Source: Paenibacillus dendritiformis (GTDB lineage Bacteria; Bacillota; Bacilli; Paenibacillales; Paenibacillaceae). From it: DNA of 64,000 nucleotides. The DNA lies in contig NZ_AP025344.1 in NCBI RefSeq assembly GCF_021654795.1, forward strand, positions 6,322,501 through 6,386,500. Direction: 5' to 3'. The notes beneath the pieces are model-generated. The model was not told the DNA's origin. It was given only the letters and a program-made list of their open reading frames with translations, and ran no database searches. This document shows, in pieces, positions 16,861 to 28,628 of the stretch. The position numbers were made by a program, and so were the translations under genes. How positions within the stretch are numbered: position 1 is the stretch's first letter; each line of letters opens with the position of its first letter.

Positions 16861-17754
16861 ATGAAGCAAGGAGATTTGGTTGTACGCAAGTCCTATGGCG
16901 GCGATATTACGTTCCGTGTGGAGACGGTCCATCGAGACGAGGCAATCATCAAGGGCACGGATTACCGCCTCATCGCCGACTCGCCGGTTCATGATCTGGT
17001 GAGAGTGCCTGAGTCGACCGTGAAGCGGCGGACACGCCAAGCTCATATCAAGATGCTGCAGTCGGTGGAAGCGCTCGAGGAGAAGAACAGGAGACAGACG
17101 GAACGGCAGCAGGCCGAAATCTCAATGGCTGACCCGGTCCATTCATCGGCTTATTTCGAAATGCCCGGCAAGGTGTTACACTTGGACGGAGATCCGAATT
17201 ATTTGCAGAAAAGCATGGCGATCTATCGTCAGCTGCGGGTGCCTGCGGAGGGTCATTACGTGACCGAAGCGAATATGGCAGACGCGTTGTACCGGCTGCT
17301 GCCGGTGGTCCAGCCCGACATCGTCGTGCTGACAGGCCATGACGGCGTTCTCAAGCAGCTGAAGCAGCGCGATCTCTACAATCTGCAAAGCTACAAAAAC
17401 TCCCAGAACTTCGTCAATGCCGTTCACATTGCCAGGCAGTTCGAACGCCATCTCGATCTGATGACGATTGTGGCGGGTGCATGCCAATCCCATTTTGAAG
17501 CGCTGCTTCAGGCGGGGGCCAACTTCGCCAGCTCACCCGGGCGGATTATGATTCACGCGCTTGATCCGGTCTATGTAGCGGTCAGGGCCTCCTACACCCC
17601 GGTCAAAGACACGGTGAAGATCGCGGAGATTTCGCCTCATACGATGTCGGGAATCGATGGGGTCGGCGGGATTGAGACGAGAGGAAGCTACCGGATCGGC
17701 ATGCCGAAATGGAAGGATTTATCGACTTTGAAGGTTACACCGTCCGTTATTTGA
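16861..17754 (+). CDS. yabG: sporulation-specific protease YabG
   Basis: Cysteine-type protease that in Bacillus and Clostridium processes spore coat and cortex-related proteins (made under SigK in B. subtilis). 297 aa, near the family length. The N-terminus KQGDLVVRKSYGGDITFRV matches YabG well; later blocks HLDGDPNYL, VLTGHDG, NSQNFVNAV and ISPHTMSGIDGVGGIETRG are also family-typical. ATG 16861 is chosen for its 'gagaggtga' about 9 nt upstream; GTG 16849 in the same frame is too close to it. The gap to veg carries two strong promoters for veg. Confidence 0.93.
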   Translation: MKQGDLVVRKSYGGDITFRVETVHRDEAIIKGTDYRLIADSPVHDLVRVPESTVKRRTRQAHIKMLQSVEALEEKNRRQTERQQAEISMADPVHSSAYFEMPGKVLHLDGDPNYLQKSMAIYRQLRVPAEGHYVTEANMADALYRLLPVVQPDIVVLTGHDGVLKQLKQRDLYNLQSYKNSQNFVNAVHIARQFERHLDLMTIVAGACQSHFEALLQAGANFASSPGRIMIHALDPVYVAVRASYTPVKDTVKIAEISPHTMSGIDGVGGIETRGSYRIGMPKWKDLSTLKVTPSVI

Positions 17755-17805
17755 ATAAAAAACGAATTTTCATCATATGTTATACCATTTGGGCAAAAAA
17801 ACACA

Positions 17806-17835
17806 TTGACATTAATTTAAACTTGTTGTTATAAT
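17806..17835 (+). promoter_or_regulatory. upstream SigA promoter of veg (P1)
   Basis: Perfect -35 'ttgaca' at 17806-17811 and perfect -10 'tataat' at 17830-17835, spacer 18 bp, in a very AT-rich stretch. Confidence 0.75.
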
Positions 17836-17846
17836 TATTTGTTAAT

Positions 17847-17875
17847 TTGACAAAACCTCTGGAATTGTTTATAAT
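17847..17875 (+). promoter_or_regulatory. downstream SigA promoter of veg (P2)
   Basis: Perfect -35 'ttgaca' at 17847-17852 and perfect -10 'tataat' at 17870-17875 with the ideal 17-bp spacer. The veg start codon is 26 bp downstream. B. subtilis Pveg is one of the strongest known SigA promoters. Confidence 0.9.
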
Positions 17876-17901
17876 GGACAAGGAAAGAGGTGGTGGCTGA
17901 A

Positions 17902-18177
17902 ATGGCGAGAAACGCGCTGTTTGAAATTCGACGCTGTCTTGAAGCTCATGTAGGGCAGAAGATTATGCTTCGTGCGAATGGAGGCCGTCGTAAGACAATC
18001 GAACGCACGGGCGTGTTAGAAGAGACCTACCCTTCTGTATTTATTGTCAAGTTGGACCAGGATCAGAACGCGTTCAAGCGTGTATCCTACAGCTATGCAG
18101 ATATATTAACCGATACGGTCGAAGTAACCGTATGCGCCGAGAACGGCGAGATGAAGATTGAATATGTTCGCGGCTAA
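17902..18177 (+). CDS. veg: Veg protein
   Basis: Small protein strongly expressed in growing cells; B. subtilis Veg stimulates biofilm formation by antagonising SinR. 91 aa. The core KIMLRANGGRRKTIERTGVL and YPSVFIVKLDQDQNAFKRVS is near-identical to B. subtilis Veg. ATG 17902 is chosen over GTG 17890 because 'gaggtgg' ends 8 nt before it. It has its own tandem promoters and terminator, so it is probably monocistronic. Confidence 0.96.
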   Translation: MARNALFEIRRCLEAHVGQKIMLRANGGRRKTIERTGVLEETYPSVFIVKLDQDQNAFKRVSYSYADILTDTVEVTVCAENGEMKIEYVRG

Positions 18178-18188
18178 GCGAACTGGAT

Positions 18189-18214
18189 GGCAGTCCTTCG
18201 GGGCTGCCTTTTTG
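18189..18214 (+). terminator. terminator after veg
   Basis: 'ggcagtcc-ttcg-gggctgcc' (stable TTCG loop) followed by 'tttttg', 11 nt past the veg stop. Confidence 0.9.
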
Positions 18215-18356
18215 TTATTCCATATTTCGGATCGCCGCGGAACGAATAACGGTGCGGAGAACGACCCACATTATAGACATACCGCGTGCGCGGGAGCATG
18301 CGGCGAATTGCACAATACCCATGAATCCGGAAGGGTTCTTGCGAGGAGGTATGGCG

Positions 18357-18539
18357 ATGGGCCGGAGAAGACGCAGCGGCTTCATGTCCGAGGAGTTGAA
18401 GACGGAGCTGGCCAAAGACCTGGGCTTCTATGACACCGTTCAGGAGTACGGGTGGGGTGCCATTCGTGCCAAGGACGCCGGGGATATGGTCAAGCGTGCC
18501 ATTCAACTTGCCGAGCAAGCGGCAGCCAAGAAATCATGA
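18357..18539 (+). CDS. sspF: small acid-soluble spore protein SspF-like (alpha/beta type)
   Basis: DNA-coating spore protein made in the forespore, related to alpha/beta SASP. 60 aa. MGRRRRSGFMSEELKTELAK followed by DLGFYDTVQEYGWG and IRAKDAGDMVKRAIQLAEQ matches B. subtilis SspF almost throughout. ATG 18357 has 'gaggaggt' 6 nt upstream; ATG 18351 is too close. A SigG promoter is expected; upstream 'cattata' at about 18271 resembles a SigG -10, but I see no properly spaced -35. A terminator follows. Confidence 0.94.
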   Translation: MGRRRRSGFMSEELKTELAKDLGFYDTVQEYGWGAIRAKDAGDMVKRAIQLAEQAAAKKS

Positions 18540-18559
18540 TCCTTCCTCTTCATTCCTAG

Positions 18560-18591
18560 CGAGCAGGCGCACTTCACCTGCTCGTTTTTTT
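18560..18591 (+). terminator. terminator after sspF
   Basis: 'cgagcagg' and 'cctgctcg' stem with a 9-nt loop and seven T residues, 20 nt after the sspF stop. Confidence 0.9.
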
Positions 18592-18639
18592 GTTGGGGCG
18601 CAGGCTCCGGCTGTCGTGAATGACTTGGCCATTAGAGTC

Positions 18640-18648
18640 TGTTATAAT
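18640..18648 (+). promoter_or_regulatory. extended -10 promoter of ispE
   Basis: 'tgttataat' is a perfect extended -10 (TGnTATAAT), 40 bp before ispE; no clear -35 is seen at the right spacing. Confidence 0.5.
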
Positions 18649-18687
18649 AACCTAAGCGATCCGTAGGATAAAGAAGGGTGAACGTGA

Positions 18688-19557
18688 GTGAAGGTATACG
18701 AGAAAGCGCCGGCCAAAATCAATTTGCTGCTGGATGTGCTGAGAAAACGCAGCGACGGTTACCACGAAGTAGAGATGGTCATGACGATGGTCGATTTGGC
18801 GGATCGTCTCGAGATGGAGGAACTGCCGCGCGACACCATTATCATTTCCAGCCAGGCCGGCTTCATTCCGCTGGATGAGAAGAACCTGGCGTTCCAGGCG
18901 GCGAAGCTGATTAAGGAACGGTATGAAGTGAAGCAGGGCGTATATATTCACCTGGATAAAAAAATCCCCGTCGCCGCCGGATTGGCGGGGGGCAGCAGCG
19001 ACGCGGCGGCGGCCTTGCGGGGTCTGAACCGGCTGTGGCGCCTCGGCATCCCGGATGAGGAACTGCAAGCGCTCGGGGCGGAGCTCGGCTCGGACGTTCC
19101 CTTCTGCGTCACCGGAGGTACGGCCATTGCGAGCGGGAGAGGAGAGCGGCTGCAGCCGATAGCCAATCCGCCGCAGTGTTGGGTTATTCTGGCCAAGCCG
19201 CCGATCAATGTGTCCACCGCGGATATTTACGGCCGCTTGCGCGCCGATAGAATTAAGGAACATCCCTCATTGGCCGCTATGGTACAGGCCATCGACGGGC
19301 ATGACTTCTATGGGGTATGCCGCTCGCTCGGGAATGTGCTGGAGGACGTGACCCTGCCTCTGTATCCGGAGGTGCAGCAGCTGAAGGACGCGATGGTGAA
19401 GCTTGGCGCCGACGGCGTCCTGATGTCCGGCAGCGGGCCAACCGTATTCGGCCTTGTCTCGAGAGAGTCGAAGATAGCGAGAATTTATAACGGATTGAGA
19501 GGCTTCTGCAAGGAAGTCTATGCGGTCCGCCTGCTCGGTTCGCGACAGGGGAGCTGA
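18688..19557 (+). CDS. ispE: 4-diphosphocytidyl-2-C-methyl-D-erythritol kinase
   Basis: GHMP kinase of the MEP isoprenoid pathway; phosphorylates CDP-ME at the 2-hydroxyl with ATP. 289 aa. N-terminal KAPAKINLLLDVLRKRSDGY holds the catalytic Lys, PVAAGLAGGSSDAAAALRGL is the ATP-binding motif, and GADGVLMSGSGPTVFG is the third GHMP motif. GTG 18688 has 'aagggtga' 6 nt upstream. It is followed by purR, as in B. subtilis. Confidence 0.95.
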   Translation: MKVYEKAPAKINLLLDVLRKRSDGYHEVEMVMTMVDLADRLEMEELPRDTIIISSQAGFIPLDEKNLAFQAAKLIKERYEVKQGVYIHLDKKIPVAAGLAGGSSDAAAALRGLNRLWRLGIPDEELQALGAELGSDVPFCVTGGTAIASGRGERLQPIANPPQCWVILAKPPINVSTADIYGRLRADRIKEHPSLAAMVQAIDGHDFYGVCRSLGNVLEDVTLPLYPEVQQLKDAMVKLGADGVLMSGSGPTVFGLVSRESKIARIYNGLRGFCKEVYAVRLLGSRQGS

Positions 19558-19708
19558 CGCTTAGGGGCGGCCTGCGAGTGCATGAGCGGGTGCCCGCTTC
19601 ACGCCATGCGGCCCAGCGCCTTGACATATTGAGAAATTGTTGATAATGGACGTACATTCATGTAATATTTACATTATAATATTCGGTTTTTGTGAGTGAG
19701 GAGTCACG

Positions 19709-20542
19709 ATGAAAAAAATGAAGCGCAGCGCCCGCTTGGTTGAAATGACGCAATACTTGATGACGAAGCCTCATACGCTCATTCCACTCACGACCTTCGC
19801 TGAACGCTATGGTGCGGCCAAGTCGTCCATCAGCGAAGATCTCGCGATTATCAAGGAAGTGCTCGAAGAGGAAGGGACGGGGGAACTGCTAACCCTTGCC
19901 GGAGCGGCCGGAGGCGTGAAGTTCATGCCGAAGTGCGGTCCAGACAAGGCTCTTCCGGTCATCGAGGAATTATGCACCGTCATGGAGCAGCCTGATCGCG
20001 TACTGCCCGGCGGTTATTTCTACATCACCGATATACTCGGCCAACCGGCGCTCATGAATGATATCGGACGCATGTTCGCTTCCGCATTCGCAGGGCGGGA
20101 GATCGACGTCGTCATGACGGTAGAGACGAAGGGGATTCCTATCGCCTACGCAACGGCGGCGCATCTCAATCTGCCGGTGGTGCTGGTGCGCCGGGACCAT
20201 GTCGTCACGGAAGGATCGGCTGTCAGCATCAATTACGTATCCGGTTCGCATAAGAGCATTCATACCATGACCCTGGCCCGGCGGGCGCTGAAGGAGCGAT
20301 CGCGCGTTTTGATCGTGGATGATTTCATGCGCGCGGGCGGAACGGTTCACGGCATGATCGAGCTGCTGCATGAGTTCAATGCGATGGTGGCCGGAGTCGG
20401 GGTCCTGGTCGAATCCGAAGACGTGCCGAAGGAAGAACGGCTGCTGCATGATTATGTGTCCTTGGTCCGGGTTGGAACGAAGGACCCAGGCGGCCGCCAG
20501 CTTGTTGTTCAGCCAGGCAATTATTTCGATGGAATGAAATAA
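19709..20542 (+). CDS. purR: pur operon repressor PurR
   Basis: Represses purine synthesis genes; PRPP relieves the repression. 277 aa. N-terminal winged-helix DNA-binding part (about 1-75: RLVEMTQYLMTKPHTLIPLT, SSISEDLAIIKE), then a phosphoribosyltransferase-like domain with the PRPP loop VLIVDDFMRAGGT. ATG 19709 has 'gaggag' 5 nt upstream. An upstream 'ttgaca' (19621) with 'taatgg' 17 bp on is a possible but weak SigA promoter. It lies before ridA, as in B. subtilis. Confidence 0.95.
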   Translation: MKKMKRSARLVEMTQYLMTKPHTLIPLTTFAERYGAAKSSISEDLAIIKEVLEEEGTGELLTLAGAAGGVKFMPKCGPDKALPVIEELCTVMEQPDRVLPGGYFYITDILGQPALMNDIGRMFASAFAGREIDVVMTVETKGIPIAYATAAHLNLPVVLVRRDHVVTEGSAVSINYVSGSHKSIHTMTLARRALKERSRVLIVDDFMRAGGTVHGMIELLHEFNAMVAGVGVLVESEDVPKEERLLHDYVSLVRVGTKDPGGRQLVVQPGNYFDGMK

Positions 20543-20578
20543 GGCATCAGAGGTTCAGGATGAAAAGGAGGAAACGCC

Positions 20579-20962
20579 ATGTCTGAAAAAATAGTTCCTG
20601 TAGCGACGAATGAGGCTCCTGCGGCGATCGGTCCCTATTCCCAAGCGGTGCGATGGGGCGAGCTTGTATTTACCTCCGGTCAAATACCGTTGACTGCGGA
20701 GGGCCAGCTCGTCGAGGGCGGTATTGAGGAGCAGACCCATCAAGTATTCCGCAATCTGAAGGCCGTGCTGGAGGAGGCAGGAACTTCTTTGGACAAGGTG
20801 CTCAAGGCGACCGTGTTCCTCAAGGATATGAATCAATTCGCTCAAATCAACGGGATTTACGAAGCTTATTTCGGATCCCATAAGCCGGCTCGCTCCACCG
20901 TAGAAGTGGCGCGGCTTCCCAAAGATGTGCTTGTCGAAATCGAACTGATCGCTACGATATAG
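20579..20962 (+). CDS. ridA: RidA family reactive enamine/imine deaminase (YabJ)
   Basis: Hydrolyses reactive enamine/imine intermediates released by PLP enzymes, preventing damage. 127 aa, standard length. Family marks: AAIGPYSQAVRWGELVFTSG, IEEQTHQVFRNLKAVLEEAG, and the active-site Arg in KPARSTVEVARLP. ATG 20579 has 'aaaggagg' upstream. It stands 36 bp after purR and probably shares its transcript; the pair is conserved in Bacillus. Confidence 0.95.
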   Translation: MSEKIVPVATNEAPAAIGPYSQAVRWGELVFTSGQIPLTAEGQLVEGGIEEQTHQVFRNLKAVLEEAGTSLDKVLKATVFLKDMNQFAQINGIYEAYFGSHKPARSTVEVARLPKDVLVEIELIATI

Positions 20963-21033
20963 ATCGAAGCATGTCGAAACCGTTAAAGAGCGTTAAAAAT
21001 TTCAAAAAAAAGCGCTTTTTGTGGCAAAAATAA

Positions 21034-21062
21034 GAAGGATTTTTGTTGCGCGTGTGGAATTA
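21034..21062 (+). promoter_or_regulatory. SigH promoter of spoVG
   Basis: 'gaaggattt' at 21034-21042, an 11-bp spacer and 'gtggaatta' at 21054-21062 fit the SigH consensus (RnAGGAwWW - 11-12 bp - RnnGAATWW) fully. It closely resembles the B. subtilis spoVG promoter, the classical SigH-dependent promoter. Confidence 0.85.
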
Positions 21063-21099
21063 TACACCAAGTCTTGATGGAAAAAGGTGGTGAACACAC

Positions 21100-21384
21100 G
21101 TGCAAATTACTGATGTAAGACTCCGCCGCGTCAACACAGAGGGGAGAATGAAAGCAATCGCTTCCATTACGATCGACAATGAGTTTGTCGTTCACGACAT
21201 TCGCGTTATCGATGGTAACAACGGCATGTTCGTTGCCATGCCAAGCAAACGGACGCCGGACGGCGAATTCCGCGATATTGCGCATCCGATTTCATCTGCA
21301 ACACGCGAGAAAATTCAAGCTGCGGTACTGGCTGAATACGAGCGTGCGGCAACGGAAGAGGAAGTTATTGAAGAAGGCGCGTAA
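21100..21384 (+). CDS. spoVG: septation/stage V sporulation protein SpoVG
   Basis: Small nucleic-acid-binding regulator needed for normal septation and cortex formation. 94 aa. MQITDVRLRRVNTEGRMKAI, ASITIDNEFVVHDIRVIDG, MFVAMPSKRTPDGEFRDIAH are hallmark blocks. The start is GTG 21100 with 'aaaaggtggtg' upstream. It has a SigH promoter and its own terminator. An AbrB link is likely from B. subtilis but cannot be seen directly. Confidence 0.97.
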   Translation: MQITDVRLRRVNTEGRMKAIASITIDNEFVVHDIRVIDGNNGMFVAMPSKRTPDGEFRDIAHPISSATREKIQAAVLAEYERAATEEEVIEEGA

Positions 21385-21412
21385 GCGTCTGGGTAATTAT
21401 GGGGTTGCAAAG

Positions 21413-21449
21413 AAAGAGAGCCAATCATAGGGGGCTCTCTTTTCTTTTT
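21413..21449 (+). terminator. terminator after spoVG
   Basis: 'aaagagagcc' pairs with 'ggctctcttt', followed by 'tctttttg', 28 nt past the spoVG stop. Confidence 0.88.
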
Positions 21450-21507
21450 GTTCATAATGAGATATATTCTTCTATGGAATCAAAGGGAGAGCAGGAGGTT
21501 GGACACT

Positions 21508-22902
21508 TTGAAAAGAATAGCCATTGTGCTTGCCGCCGGACAAGGCAAACGCATGAAGTCTAAGCTCTATAAAGTGCTTCATCCGGTGTGCGGCAAACCG
21601 ATGGTGGGCCATGTACTCGATGCGGTGGAGCAGGTGCGCTGCGAACGCACCGTTGTCATTGTGGGGCATGGCGCCGAAGCGGTTCAAAGCTATCTGGGCG
21701 AACGGGCAGAGTTCGCGCTCCAAGCCGAGCAGCTTGGGACAGGACATGCCGTGAAGCAAGCCAAGGCGCTTCTGGACGGGGAGAAGGGAACGACGCTCGT
21801 CATTTGCGGCGACACTCCGCTAGTCACTTCCGAGACGCTGGCGCAGCTCATGGAGCTTCATGAAGGCGCACAAGCGTCGGCAACGATTTTGACGGCTGAA
21901 CTGGATCAGCCGGCCGGATACGGCCGCGTGGTCCGCGGAACAGACGGTTCGGTCATGAAAATTGTTGAGCAGAAGGACTGCACGCCGGAAGAACAGCGCA
22001 TCCGGGAAATTAATACGGGAACGTATTGCTTCGACAATAAGAAGCTGTTCGCCGCATTGGAGCAAATTACGAACCATAATGCTCAGCAGGAATATTATTT
22101 GACCGACGTTATCGGTATTTTGAAATCGCAAGGGGAAATCGTGCAAGCGTATTGTACGGCGGACGAAGCCGAGTCCATTGGCGTCAATGATCGCTGCGCT
22201 CTCGCCGAGGCCGAGCGGCTGATGCGGGAACGGATCAACAAGCGCCATATGGTGAATGGCGTAACGATTATCGATCCGGCGCATACGTATATCGAAGCGG
22301 GCGTCCGGATTGGGGCGGATACCGTCATTGAGCCCGGCACGGTGCTGCGCGGCAGCACGGTCATCGGGGAAGATTGCGTGATCGGCCCGAACAGCGATGT
22401 GGCCGATTCGGTCATCGGCGATCGCGTGCACGTCAAGCAATCGGTCCTGCAGGAGGCGGCCGTCGGCAGCGGCAGCAGCATCGGTCCATTTGCGTACTTG
22501 CGTCCCGGCGCCAAGCTGGGAGAGCAGGTGAAGGTCGGCGATTTCGTAGAGATTAAGAATGCATCTCTGGACGATCATGCCAAAGTATCGCATTTAAGCT
22601 ATATAGGGGATGCGAAGGTAGGGAAGAATGTCAATATTGGCTGCGGCGCGATTACCGTCAACTATGACGGACATAATAAGTCCGTTACCGAGATCGGAGA
22701 CGACGCGTTCATTGGCAGCAACGTCAACCTGATCGCTCCGGTCAAGGTCGGCGATGGAGCGTATGTCGTCGCCGGATCAACCATTACGCATGATATCCCT
22801 GCCGGCGATCTCGCCATTGCCCGTGAGCGGCAGACGAATAAGCCGGGGTACGCGGACAAGATCCGCGCCCGCGCGAAGGCAAAAAAAGAGCGGAACTCCT
22901 AA
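21508..22902 (+). CDS. glmU: bifunctional UDP-GlcNAc pyrophosphorylase / GlcN-1-P acetyltransferase
   Basis: Makes UDP-GlcNAc for cell-wall synthesis: acetylates GlcN-1-P, then uridylylates GlcNAc-1-P. 464 aa. N-terminal nucleotidyltransferase (AIVLAAGQGKRMKSKLYKVL, CGDTPLV, GYGRVVRG) up to about residue 230, then a left-handed beta-helix of hexapeptide repeats (TVIEPGTVLRGSTVIGEDCV and following) and the acetyltransferase region (YIGDAKVGKNVNIGCG). TTG 21508 is chosen because 'aggaggt' lies 8 nt upstream; the frame is open further up, into the spoVG terminator. Confidence 0.96.
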   Translation: MKRIAIVLAAGQGKRMKSKLYKVLHPVCGKPMVGHVLDAVEQVRCERTVVIVGHGAEAVQSYLGERAEFALQAEQLGTGHAVKQAKALLDGEKGTTLVICGDTPLVTSETLAQLMELHEGAQASATILTAELDQPAGYGRVVRGTDGSVMKIVEQKDCTPEEQRIREINTGTYCFDNKKLFAALEQITNHNAQQEYYLTDVIGILKSQGEIVQAYCTADEAESIGVNDRCALAEAERLMRERINKRHMVNGVTIIDPAHTYIEAGVRIGADTVIEPGTVLRGSTVIGEDCVIGPNSDVADSVIGDRVHVKQSVLQEAAVGSGSSIGPFAYLRPGAKLGEQVKVGDFVEIKNASLDDHAKVSHLSYIGDAKVGKNVNIGCGAITVNYDGHNKSVTEIGDDAFIGSNVNLIAPVKVGDGAYVVAGSTITHDIPAGDLAIARERQTNKPGYADKIRARAKAKKERNS

Positions 22903-23028
22903 TGATAACAGTTGCATTAAGCTCCCGTAAAGGGTAGCATTAAGTTGATAGACTTGAACGCGCATTGCCATTAACGGAAATGTAGAACTTCAATGAACAA
23001 GAACCGGCACGGAGGGTTATTCAAAATC

Positions 23029-23982
23029 ATGACGTATTGTGATTCCAAGTTGAAAATATTCACTTGCAACTCCAATCCAAAATTGGCGCATCAAATCGCC
23101 GAGTACATCGGCATTCCTATGGGAGATGCCGTGACGACGAGCTTCAGCGACGGCGAGATTCAGATCAAGCTCTCCGAGAGCGTTCGCGGCTGCGACGTCT
23201 ATGTCGTCCAGTCGACATGCGATCCGGTGAACGACAGTCTGATGGAGCTGCTTGTCATGGTCGACGCACTCAAGCGCGCGTCCGCCAAGAGCATTAACGT
23301 CGTCATTCCTTACTACGGCTACGCGAGACAAGATCGCAAGGCCCGTTCCCGCGATCCGATCACAGCGAAGCTGGTAGCCAATCTGATTGAGACGGCAGGC
23401 GCACATCGCGTCATTACCATGGATTTGCACGCAACACAGATTCAAGGATTTTTCGATATCCCGGTGGACCATTTGCTGGGAGTCCCGATCCTGGCCCAAT
23501 ACTTCCGCTCCAAGCAATTGGAAAATGTTGTGGTCGTATCGCCGGATCATGGCGGCGTCGTACGCGCCCGCAAGCTGGCTGACTTCTTGAATGCGCCGCT
23601 GGCGATTATCGATAAGCGCCGTCCGGAGCCGAACGTGAGCGAAGTCATGAACATTATCGGCGATATCAAAGGCAAAACCGCGATTATTATCGATGACATC
23701 ATCGATACGGCGGGCACGATCGTGCTCGGAGCCAACGCGTTGGTGAAGGCGGGCGTCAAGGAAGTGTATGCTTGCTGCACGCACCCGGTCCTGTCCGGCC
23801 CAGCGATGGAACGATTGGAGAATTCACCGTTCAAAGAAGTGATTGTAACGGATACGATTCCAATCAAGCATGAGAATCCTTCCAGCAAATTGCAAGTGCT
23901 GTCGGTTGCTCCGTTAATGGGTGAAGCCATTATTCGCGTTCATGAAGAATTGTCCATCAGCAAGCTGTTCGAGATTGAATAA
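23029..23982 (+). CDS. prs: ribose-phosphate pyrophosphokinase
   Basis: Makes PRPP from ribose-5-P and ATP, feeding purine, pyrimidine, NAD, His and Trp pathways. 317 aa. Blocks: NPKLAHQIAEYIGIPMGDA, VVIPYYGYARQDRKARSRDP (flexible loop), MDLHATQIQGFFDIPVDHL, VSPDHGGVVRARKLA and the PRPP loop IIIDDIIDTAGT. ATG 23029 is set by homology; 'ggaggg' is a little far (12 nt). The upstream in-frame ATG 22993 has no site. The ctc gene that follows prs in B. subtilis is not here. Confidence 0.96.
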   Translation: MTYCDSKLKIFTCNSNPKLAHQIAEYIGIPMGDAVTTSFSDGEIQIKLSESVRGCDVYVVQSTCDPVNDSLMELLVMVDALKRASAKSINVVIPYYGYARQDRKARSRDPITAKLVANLIETAGAHRVITMDLHATQIQGFFDIPVDHLLGVPILAQYFRSKQLENVVVVSPDHGGVVRARKLADFLNAPLAIIDKRRPEPNVSEVMNIIGDIKGKTAIIIDDIIDTAGTIVLGANALVKAGVKEVYACCTHPVLSGPAMERLENSPFKEVIVTDTIPIKHENPSSKLQVLSVAPLMGEAIIRVHEELSISKLFEIE

Positions 23983-24043
23983 GAACAGCGTTCGCGTATG
24001 TCGCAACGTTACTTGGGGAAATAATCACAAGTAGTCTGAATAG

Positions 24044-24086
24044 TAAGGGTTACGTCTTTGACCGCTGGTCAGAGAAGTAACCCTTA
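24044..24086 (+). other. long inverted repeat between prs and pth
   Basis: 'taagggttac' (24044-24053) pairs perfectly with 'gtaaccctta' (24077-24086), with an inner 'tgacc/ggtca' pairing. No T run follows and the pth ribosome-binding site begins about 14 nt later. It could be a weak terminator, an RNA-stabilising hairpin or a processing site. Confidence 0.6.
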
Positions 24087-24112
24087 TCGGCATTGATAAA
24101 GGAGGAGCCGTC

Positions 24113-24673
24113 TTGAAATGGATTGTAGGGCTCGGGAACCCGGGCACGCAGTACGCGTCCACGCGCCATAATATCGGCTTCATGGCGATTGACAGGCTGG
24201 CGGAGCGCCATCAGATTCAGGTGCGCGACAGCAAATGCAAAGCCCTGATTGGCGAAGGGCGCGTCGGCACGGAGAAAATCGTGCTGATGAAGCCGATGAC
24301 CTATATGAATCTATCGGGCGAAGCGGTACGAGCCTATATGGATTATTACAAGGCCGATCCGGCAGACCTGATCGTATTGTACGATGATATGGATACCGAG
24401 CTGGGCAAGGTCCGTCTGCGGTATCAAGGAAGCTCCGGCGGCCACAACGGCATCAAGTCGCTCATCCAGCACTTGGGCACCCAGTCGTTCAACCGGGTGC
24501 GTATGGGCATCTCCCGTCCGCAGCCAGGGCGCGAGATCGTGGATTACGTCCTGTCGCCCTTCGCCAAGGCCGAGCGCGACAAGCTGGAGGAGGCCATTGA
24601 CAAAACCTGCGATGCGGTCGAATTTGCGCTGACGCATTCTTTTGATCAGACGATGGCCAAATTTAACGGGTAA
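24113..24673 (+). CDS. pth: peptidyl-tRNA hydrolase
   Basis: Releases the peptide from peptidyl-tRNA dropped by ribosomes; called spoVC in B. subtilis. 186 aa, standard length. IVGLGNPGTQYASTRHNIGF contains the substrate Asn and catalytic His; MKPMTYMNLSGEAV, YDDMDTELGKVRLR and GGHNGIKSLIQHLGT complete the active site. The start is TTG 24113 with 'aaaggagg' 7 nt upstream. It lies before fin and mfd, as in B. subtilis. Confidence 0.96.
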   Translation: MKWIVGLGNPGTQYASTRHNIGFMAIDRLAERHQIQVRDSKCKALIGEGRVGTEKIVLMKPMTYMNLSGEAVRAYMDYYKADPADLIVLYDDMDTELGKVRLRYQGSSGGHNGIKSLIQHLGTQSFNRVRMGISRPQPGREIVDYVLSPFAKAERDKLEEAIDKTCDAVEFALTHSFDQTMAKFNG

Positions 24674-24676
24674 CCC

Positions 24677-24705
24677 GGCTAAACCGGCCCTATCCGGGAC
24701 ATACT
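24677..24705 (+). promoter_or_regulatory. weak candidate SigF promoter of fin
   Basis: 'ggcta' at 24677-24681, 15-bp spacer, 'ggacatact' at 24697-24705; the -10 is like that of gin, the -35 is poor. B. subtilis fin is SigF-dependent. Confidence 0.35.
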
Positions 24706-24747
24706 GAGTAACTGAATCGGTATAATCTCGCGATAGGAGGCATATAC

Positions 24748-24978
24748 ATGTCTGTGAATTATGTCTGCAAACATTGTCATACGTTAATCGGGCGCGTCGA
24801 AGGGAGCGAGATCGACGAGACGAGACTCGGCTTTCATACTCTGACTGAGGCGGAGCGCCATGAATATATTAAGGTTCATACCAATGGAGACGTAACGGTG
24901 CGAATGACTTGCGATTTTTGTACAGAAGCGATCCAGATGCACCCCGAATTGTCCTTGCTGTCATCGCCTTTGCAATGA
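24748..24978 (+). CDS. fin: anti-sigma-F factor Fin (YabK)
   Basis: Small zinc protein that inhibits SigF and helps the switch to SigG in the forespore. 76 aa. Two Cys pairs, Cys7/Cys10 (CKHC) and Cys55/Cys58 (CDFC), as in the family, with the LGFHTLTEAERHEYI segment between. ATG 24748 has 'ataggagg' upstream. It sits between pth and mfd, as in B. subtilis. With gin, the window carries both forespore sigma-factor inhibitors. Confidence 0.93.
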   Translation: MSVNYVCKHCHTLIGRVEGSEIDETRLGFHTLTEAERHEYIKVHTNGDVTVRMTCDFCTEAIQMHPELSLLSSPLQ

Positions 24979-25097
24979 CAGCTTGTTGCATGCGGAGATA
25001 CGTCAGCCTTGGCTTGCCGCCGAGGCTTATTTTGGATGGACCGAATACTATAACCCTGAAAATATGATTACGCGGGTAAGAAAGAGAGGCCTGTCCT

Positions 25098-28614
<3,517 letters not shown>

Positions 28615-28628
<14 letters not shown>

